From positions 28,698 through 92,697 of the forward strand of contig CAQKRU010000002.1 in assembly GCA_948823415.1 (NCBI GenBank): 64,000 bases of DNA. Direction: 5' to 3'. The notes under the pieces were generated by a model. That model ran no database searches. It was given only the letters and a program-made list of their open reading frames with translations, and was not told where the DNA came from. A program made the position numbers and the translations under genes. Below are positions 58,861 to 64,000 of this stretch, piece after piece. Numbering within the stretch: the stretch's first letter is position 1; the number at the start of each line of letters is the position of its first letter. The stretch comes from an uncultured Eubacteriales bacterium (GTDB lineage: Bacteria > Bacillota > Clostridia > Oscillospirales > Acutalibacteraceae).

Positions 58861-60552
58861 ATGAAAATTGTGAAAAAATTGGTTTTGTACGTTCTTGCGG
58901 GGATTTTTCTGGGACCTTTTGCGTGCTTGCGCATAAGAAATACCGCGGAGTGCTCATCTGTTGGCGGGATTGACGCTGGGGTGACCACTGGGCCGCAGCT
59001 GTGGAGCGCTGACTGGACATCCTGCACGTATCCGAATACGAAAGTTTCTGAATACTGGGAGACTTCAACCCAAACTATCCAAATTTCGTGCTCTGGTGAA
59101 GACACGAATAATTTCCAAATAATTCCGAAGACGACTGATGGATTCATCGCAAGTGAGGACAATACCAGCACTCTTGTTACATACATGAAGACGAAACCGG
59201 ATGCCAGTGTGGAGGGATTCTTACGGAACGTGCAGTACAGGTGCGCAACTTCGCAGTCTATAACTATTCTCTTGAGTGAATCGGAGATTCCCAGCGATGT
59301 GCACTACTATCCTGGCACGGGTCACTTTTACAAATATGTGCCCAGTTTAGATATTACTTGGATAGATGCTTATAACAACTCTCAGTCAAGCGAATTTGGC
59401 GGCTGGAAGGGTTACTTGGCAAATATTATTTCGAAAGGAGAACATGATTTCGTTTTAAAATATGCAGGAAATAGTACAGAAAATAGTGTTGGTTGGCTCG
59501 GCGGGACGCGTGCTACATTAAGTGGGCTAAACACGTCCAATGTTACTATATCCAACAATAATATCGGATACTGGTATTGGACGGGCGGACCAGAGCTTTG
59601 TGCCAAATTAAAGCCACAATATTCATCTTGGTCGATTGAAGGTAAAAACAGACCAATAAGCAAAGAGGAATCAGAGTACTTTGATTATGATTATAGTAAT
59701 CCAAACCCTCAAAATTCGGTGTTTTATGAAAAAATTAAACATTCACTGACTACTTCAGGATTTACAGGTCATATGCCATTTAAATTTAATATGTGGGCCA
59801 GCGGTGAGCCAAGCCAAACAGGGAACGGTGGCGAAGAACCATTTTTAGCCACTGTAAAAGGTAATAAACTTTGGAATGATTCCGTTTTAACAGGATATCC
59901 GACTGTAGACAACCACAGAATATACGGCTACACGATCGAGTACGGCGACCGCCTGTGGGGAAACAGCACCCCATTGGCCAGCTCAATAATCGTGAGCACT
60001 AACATCACCAAACAGACGACGCTTACGGCCCCCGCCCAAAACGCAGTGTTCGGCCCCGGCGCCACAGTGACGATTTCTGGTACCGGAGCGCCCGGCTACA
60101 TTGTAACTATCGTTGAGGGTGACAAAATCCTTGCCACAACGCAAGTGGACCTCGATGGATACTGGTCTGTGCAGATAAGTGGTCTTCCCGGCGGCACGCA
60201 TACCGTTTCAGTGAATCAATCCGATCCTTACGGCAATGCCTTTCCAGCGGTATCTTTGAGCTTTAAAATCCTAAAAATACCGACAGAAAACGACTTTGAC
60301 TGTATTCTGCCAGCGAGTTTGGAGTTCGACGGCACAGAAAAGCAAGTCATAATAAGGCCTAAAGACGACATAATCAGCATGGGCGAGATTATCGAGTTCT
60401 ACATTCCGATAAATCCGGACGGCACCGAAGGGACGCCTTCAACCACACCGCCAACTAACGCAGGAAGAGTCAGGGTCCGATACGATGTCACTGAAGGAAC
60501 GGACTACAGTGCTGCAACGGGCCTCCGTGCTATGTTTTTTCCTAGCAACTAA
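58861..60552 (+). CDS. Secreted C-type-lectin-like protein with bacterial Ig-like domain
   Basis: 563 residues from ATG 58861 (GGGTGGTG upstream). Signal segment KLVLYVLAGIFLGPFACL. Region 150-370 looks like a C-type lectin domain: W-x-DAYNN, GGWKGYLANIISKGEHDF, GWLGGTRA, YWYWTGGPELCAKL, FNMWASGEPSQTGNGGEEPF, GYTIEYGDRLWG. Region 385-470 is Ig-like (FGPGATVTISGTGAPGYIVT; DLDGYWSVQISGLPGGTHTV). A short C-terminal piece follows (LPASLEFDGTEKQVIIRPKD ... TNAGRVRVRYDVTEG), ending abruptly in RAMFFPSN, so the original protein may have been longer. No sortase motif. Probably a surface or secreted sugar- or protein-binding protein. Confidence 0.8.
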   Translation: MKIVKKLVLYVLAGIFLGPFACLRIRNTAECSSVGGIDAGVTTGPQLWSADWTSCTYPNTKVSEYWETSTQTIQISCSGEDTNNFQIIPKTTDGFIASEDNTSTLVTYMKTKPDASVEGFLRNVQYRCATSQSITILLSESEIPSDVHYYPGTGHFYKYVPSLDITWIDAYNNSQSSEFGGWKGYLANIISKGEHDFVLKYAGNSTENSVGWLGGTRATLSGLNTSNVTISNNNIGYWYWTGGPELCAKLKPQYSSWSIEGKNRPISKEESEYFDYDYSNPNPQNSVFYEKIKHSLTTSGFTGHMPFKFNMWASGEPSQTGNGGEEPFLATVKGNKLWNDSVLTGYPTVDNHRIYGYTIEYGDRLWGNSTPLASSIIVSTNITKQTTLTAPAQNAVFGPGATVTISGTGAPGYIVTIVEGDKILATTQVDLDGYWSVQISGLPGGTHTVSVNQSDPYGNAFPAVSLSFKILKIPTENDFDCILPASLEFDGTEKQVIIRPKDDIISMGEIIEFYIPINPDGTEGTPSTTPPTNAGRVRVRYDVTEGTDYSAATGLRAMFFPSN

Positions 60553-60862
60553 AAATGTGCCGCAAAGGCAGAAAAATCACCATCCTTTCGTCCCCGTACA
60601 TGCGTCTCTTATGCAACTATAAGCTTTAATATATAATTAAACAGTTATGGCGTCGCTTTTGCGATTGTGAAGGGTAGCTCTGTACCTTTTGCAGGGCTGG
60701 TATGTTTGCGTCATACTAGTCTGCCATGACATTTTTATTTTCAATTTTCCTGTGTCACATATCTAAACTCTAATCGTAAGCGAAGTCAAGTTAATTATAA
60801 AATAAAAAGCCGGTTCACCGCGCAGAGATTACACCTGCCATGCTCCGGTTTTTCTTATAATA
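60553..60862. other. Intergenic region between lectin and recombinase genes
   Basis: About 310 bp without a gene. Contains GTTATGGCGTCGCTTTTGCG and further GC-rich words near 60645-60720 and a weak hairpin AAAAAGCCGG (60804-60813) / CCGGTTTTTC (60845-60854) that could terminate both convergent genes. An attachment site is possible but not shown. Confidence 0.35.
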
Positions 60863-62437
60863 TTATTTAATTATTTTTCCATTCTTAAATTCAAAGCTCA
60901 CACTGCCGTCATTACTTACCACGACTCTTTCAACCATCGCATACCACAATGTCTCATCGAACTCTGTTACTAATTTTTCGTTTTCCCTCAATTTATTTAT
61001 AAAGTTTTGTACTTTTTGTTTTCTTACTTTGTACTTAAGTTTTTCGCCTTCGATCTCAGCAAGTTCCCTATTGATCTTGTCATAATGCTTCTTAAATTTT
61101 TCGTAATGCTCGTTGTATTCCGTTTGGTTTATTTTAAAACTTGAATTCTTCTCAATCAGCTTTTCCATCGAATTGTATAGCACCGTGCGCTCACTTTGAA
61201 GCTTTATTTCTTTTTCCTCAATTAAATATATATCGTCCAACTCACAGATTAACTTGTTGCAATCCTTAATCACAGCGTTTTTATTTTTTATTAAACCGTT
61301 GATCGCACTAATGAATCCTTCTCTTATCTGATTTTCTGTGACATGGGGCGTTTGGCATTTCTTTTTGCTTTTATATTTCGCGTTGCAGCGCCATATAATT
61401 TGGCGGTATTTATCGGTTGAGTGCCACACTTTTGGTCCATAAAAACTCCCGCACTCTTTGCACACAATTTTGCTAGAAAAACAACTTGCGCCGCTGCGCA
61501 TACGGTCTTTTCGTTTTTCAAATTCATATTGCACCATGTCGAAGACCTCGGGAGATATTATCGCTTCATGGCTGTTTTCAACGTAGTACTGCGGGATTTC
61601 TCCCTCATTTTTCTTTTTTCTTTTTGTTAAAAAATCCACTGTGTAGGACTTTTGAAGCAAGGCATCACCTTTATATTTCTCGTTTGTTAAAATGCTTTTA
61701 ACCGTGCTCGCTGTCCATTTTTCCCTGCCGCCAGGTGTAGGGATTCTCAGATTAGTTAGATGCGTTGCTATCCCAGTTGTCGTTTTCCCTTCAAGAAATA
61801 GCCTATAGATCAACCGGACAGTTTTGGCTTCTTTTTCTACAACCTGCGGAATGTCATCTTCTCCCTTTTCATAGCCTAAAAATTTCTTATAAGGTAGACT
61901 GACTTTGCCATCAGCAAATCTCTTTCTCTGCCCCCACGTCGTATTTTCGCTTATTGACCGAGACTCTTCTTGCGCAAGCGAACTCATTATCGTTATCAAC
62001 AGCTCTCCCTTTGAGTCAAGCGTATAAATATTTTCTTTTTCAAAATAAACTTCCACGCCTTTTTCCTTAAAATTCCTAACCGTGGTAAGCGTATCTACGG
62101 TATTTCTTGCAAATCTCGATACTGATTTCGTTACGATTAAATCTATTTTGCCGTCAAGCGCATCTTGCACCATTCGTTTAAAGCCATCTCGTTTTTTCGT
62201 ATTTGTAGCACTTATCCCTTCATCTGTGTAAATCTCTACGAACTCCCACTCCGCCTTGGACTTTATGTATCTTGTGTAATAATCAACCTGCGCCACGTAG
62301 CTTGAAAGTTGTTCCTCGTTGTCAGTCGACACTCTTGCATATGCAGCTACTTTTCGCTTATTTTGTGAGATTTTGGGCGTACTTGTAAATAAATTAAGTG
62401 TTGCCGGGATCACCGTAACAGCTCTTGCTGTGCTCAC
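60863..62437 (-). CDS. Large serine recombinase 1
   Basis: Site-specific recombinase, 524 residues. Resolvase domain: KVAAYARVSTDNEEQLSSYV (catalytic Ser in RVST), then YTDEGISATNTKKRDGF, VTKSVSRFARNTVDTL and SLAQEESRSISENT. Recombinase domain (GYEKGEDDIPQVVEKEAKTV; KWTASTVKSILTNEKYKGDA), zinc ribbon with CKECG and CNAKYKSKKKC, and a C-terminal coiled coil. GTG 62437 has GGGAGGTG upstream; the earlier in-frame GTG 62455 is ahead of that site. Its start overlaps recombinase 2 by 44 bp, so the pair is co-translated. Intact. Confidence 0.93.
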   Translation of the reverse strand: MSTARAVTVIPATLNLFTSTPKISQNKRKVAAYARVSTDNEEQLSSYVAQVDYYTRYIKSKAEWEFVEIYTDEGISATNTKKRDGFKRMVQDALDGKIDLIVTKSVSRFARNTVDTLTTVRNFKEKGVEVYFEKENIYTLDSKGELLITIMSSLAQEESRSISENTTWGQRKRFADGKVSLPYKKFLGYEKGEDDIPQVVEKEAKTVRLIYRLFLEGKTTTGIATHLTNLRIPTPGGREKWTASTVKSILTNEKYKGDALLQKSYTVDFLTKRKKKNEGEIPQYYVENSHEAIISPEVFDMVQYEFEKRKDRMRSGASCFSSKIVCKECGSFYGPKVWHSTDKYRQIIWRCNAKYKSKKKCQTPHVTENQIREGFISAINGLIKNKNAVIKDCNKLICELDDIYLIEEKEIKLQSERTVLYNSMEKLIEKNSSFKINQTEYNEHYEKFKKHYDKINRELAEIEGEKLKYKVRKQKVQNFINKLRENEKLVTEFDETLWYAMVERVVVSNDGSVSFEFKNGKIIK

Positions 62438-63671
62438 AACCTTCACCTCCCTCACAGTTGGAATTGTATCCCCATGCTTTTTCTATAATTTCGTTATTTT
62501 CCAAGATAATTTTTATCTCGGTTGGACCTGTTACTCGTATTTCCTTAAAATCTTTAGGAACAATCTGCTCTAATATATTTTCTGGAATTTGTTTTGACGC
62601 ACAAGTCGCCTTTCCATACCTGTTAAATGTGCTACAAATCCACACCGGTTTGGCATATTTTGTGCCTGCATTGCTGATTTTTCTTCTGTAATGTTTGCCA
62701 CATTGCTCGCAAATTATTTTCCCTGTAAACAGGTAAACTTTTTGATTATTGCCTTTATTTTGGGCTCGTCTTTTTATCTCGTTTTGTACTTTTTGAAATG
62801 TCTCTTTATCTATAATTGCTTCATGATTGTTTTCAATATAAAACTTGGGCAATTGGCCGTTATTAATGCATTTTTTCTTAGTTATATGGTCCAAAATGTA
62901 ACTTTTTTGCAGCAAAAGGTCTCCTGTATATTTTTCATTTCGAAGAATTTTGGCTATCGCACTTTCGTGCCATTGAGAGCATTGCCTCGGGTTTTTTCTA
63001 TTTTTCTTTGTAGGAATATTCAGTTGCACTAATTTCTTCATTATTGCATTTTTGCCCATGCCGCTTAAATAGTCTTCAAAAATCATCCTTACAACTTTTG
63101 CTTCTTCCGGGATGACTTTAAAAATTCCATTGACTATTTCATATCCTAAGATAGCATTATTTGTAGGTATACCCTGCTTGAATTTATCTCTAATTCGCCA
63201 TTTGCAATTTTCACTTACAGAAAGGCTTTCTTCCTGCGCAAATGAAGAGAGGATGGTAAGCATCAGCTCTCCATCCCCTGACATACTATGTATATTCTCT
63301 TTTTCAAAATAAACGTCAACTTCTATAGCTTTAAGTTCTCGCACAATTTGAAGCATCGCCACGGTGTTCCTTGCAAATCTTGACACTGATTTTGTAATGA
63401 TCATATCTATTTTTCCTAGTTTACAATCCTCAAGCAGTCTTTGAAACTCTGGCCTTGAATCTTTTGTTCCTGTTATTGCCCTGTCGGCATAAACTCCGGC
63501 ATATTCCCAATCCTGGTTGCTTTGGATTAATCCACTGTAATAGCTCACCTGCGCCGACAACGAATTAAGCATTGCCTCTTTACCGCTTGATACTCGAGCA
63601 TATGCCGCTACGTGCTTTTTTAGAGGCAAATTTATTACGCTTTTAGTTATTTTTTTAACAGTCCGTTGCAT
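62394..63671 (-). CDS. Large serine recombinase 2
   Basis: 425 residues from ATG 63671 (GGAG 8 nt upstream). HVAAYARVSSGKEAMLNSLS carries the catalytic Ser; then VYADRAITGTKDSRPEFQRL, ITKSVSRFARNTVAML and SFAQEESLSVSEN. Recombinase domain and zinc ribbon (CEQCGKHYRRK, CSTFNRYGKATC). Lacks the long coiled coil of recombinase 1 and ends soon after. The frame is open further upstream to 63776, but that stretch is a cupin remnant read in the wrong frame. Pairs of such enzymes occur in ccrAB-type and Tn4451-like elements. Confidence 0.92.
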   Translation of the reverse strand: MQRTVKKITKSVINLPLKKHVAAYARVSSGKEAMLNSLSAQVSYYSGLIQSNQDWEYAGVYADRAITGTKDSRPEFQRLLEDCKLGKIDMIITKSVSRFARNTVAMLQIVRELKAIEVDVYFEKENIHSMSGDGELMLTILSSFAQEESLSVSENCKWRIRDKFKQGIPTNNAILGYEIVNGIFKVIPEEAKVVRMIFEDYLSGMGKNAIMKKLVQLNIPTKKNRKNPRQCSQWHESAIAKILRNEKYTGDLLLQKSYILDHITKKKCINNGQLPKFYIENNHEAIIDKETFQKVQNEIKRRAQNKGNNQKVYLFTGKIICEQCGKHYRRKISNAGTKYAKPVWICSTFNRYGKATCASKQIPENILEQIVPKDFKEIRVTGPTEIKIILENNEIIEKAWGYNSNCEGGEGCEHSKSCYGDPGNT

Positions 63672-63704
63672 GTTTTTGCTCCATTCATTAGTATTGTATA
63701 GCAT

Positions 63705-63780
63705 AAATTTATACCACCATGTCGGGAAATAGTTTAACCACTTCCTTGCCAAATTTCTGATACCAACCCTTTCCATCCAT
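63705..63780 (-). pseudogene. Cupin gene fragment 2
   Basis: Minus-strand frame MDGKGWYQKFGKEVVKLFPD MVV followed by TAA. It matches GKGLHQKFGKEVVNLSPDMV of the fragment at 53.4 kb. The codon after MVV is TAA here and GAA in the other copy. Beyond it the match fades, and recombinase 2 begins 34 bp downstream. Confidence 0.7.
63706..63756 (-). repeat. 51-bp inverted repeat, copy 2 (cupin segment)
   Basis: Reverse complement of this stretch matches 53375-53425 at 48 of 51 positions. The two copies bound a 10.3-kb segment. Confidence 0.85.
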
Positions 63781-63810
63781 TTTCATTTGTTAAGTAGTTT
63801 AATGTGTTAG

Positions 63811-64000
63811 AAGAAGATTTACTCTATATTTAATCCGCTTGAGTTAAGAGCCTTCACAGAAGGACTTTTATCCGGCATTTCGAGTGTTGATCTTATGCCC
63901 TTGCGCTTAAAAGAATGCCTTGTATCTTTAAACCCTCAGCAGCCTTGTACAAAATTAAAGCAACAACTTAAAATTAATAACGACGAATTAAAACGTTGGC
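63811..64000 (+). CDS. Possible partial gene at the right edge
   Basis: Open to the right edge after a TAG at 63808: IFNPLELRAFTEGLLSGISS, then VDLMPLRLKECLVSLNPQQP and KLKQQLKINNDELKRW. Composition is protein-like, but there is no ATG until 63895 and no ribosome site, so it may be a remnant. Not recognised. Confidence 0.3.

Noticed and set aside
1..64000. CRISPR array
   Set aside because: No set of regularly spaced direct repeats was seen; the only clear repeats are single pairs.

Overview
The window is a chromosomal segment of a clostridial member of the Bacillota (Firmicutes). Support for this comes from conserved gene neighbourhoods: infC-rpmI-rplT, plsX-rnc-smc-ftsY, SRP RNA-dnaX-ybaB-recR and rpsU-yqeG-aroQ-pepP-radA. 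Frequent TTG/GTG starts with strong Shine-Dalgarno sites, -35/-10 promoters mostly spaced 17 bp, a YlmC/YmxH-type protein and a DacF-like carboxypeptidase fit the same group. I think an Oscillospirales-like, host-associated organism is likely, but no 16S gene is present to fix this.

Layout. 1-1181: exported papain-like protease running off the left edge. 1.3-22.5 kb: dense housekeeping block, nearly all on +, for translation, DNA topology and segregation, SRP receptor, ribosome maturation and leucyl-tRNA synthesis. 22.6-23.4 kb: two small double-glycine-leader proteins on - with near-identical promoters and 5' regions. 23.6-25.4 kb: convergent polysaccharide deacetylase and GH25 muramidase. 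25.6-29.7 kb: SRP RNA, dnaX, ybaB, recR, smpB and tmRNA. 29.7-32.1 kb: small island beside tmRNA with an exported DUF218-like protein, an exported GNAT and an orphan NUMOD-like protein. 32.2-50 kb: metabolism and envelope genes, including gpmI, a sodium symporter, PPase-like/Nudix fusion, rubrerythrin, dacF, pgi, PBP, tmcAL, ackA and a P-type ATPase, ending with rpsB-tsf.

50-64 kb is accessory DNA, visibly richer in A+T. It holds phage remnants, a YoeB/YefM-type toxin-antitoxin pair with palindromic operators, small unknown genes and two fragments of one cupin gene in opposite orientation. It also has a 125-bp direct repeat abutting tRNA-Leu, tcdA, a 1029-residue protein with a Nif11-like leader ending in Gly-Gly, and a C-type-lectin-like surface protein. 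Two overlapping large serine recombinases close the region.

The most interesting theme is export. Three proteins carry double-glycine leaders but no peptidase-containing ABC transporter is encoded here, so any processing would have to be supplied from elsewhere. One of them is a giant repeat protein with an NLS-like basic block. The lectin gene has a promoter whose -35/-10 spacer is exactly (TA)8, an arrangement suited to phase variation. With the papain-like protease, the lectin fold and an exported GNAT, this suggests a bacterium that acts on a eukaryotic host. That last step is inference.
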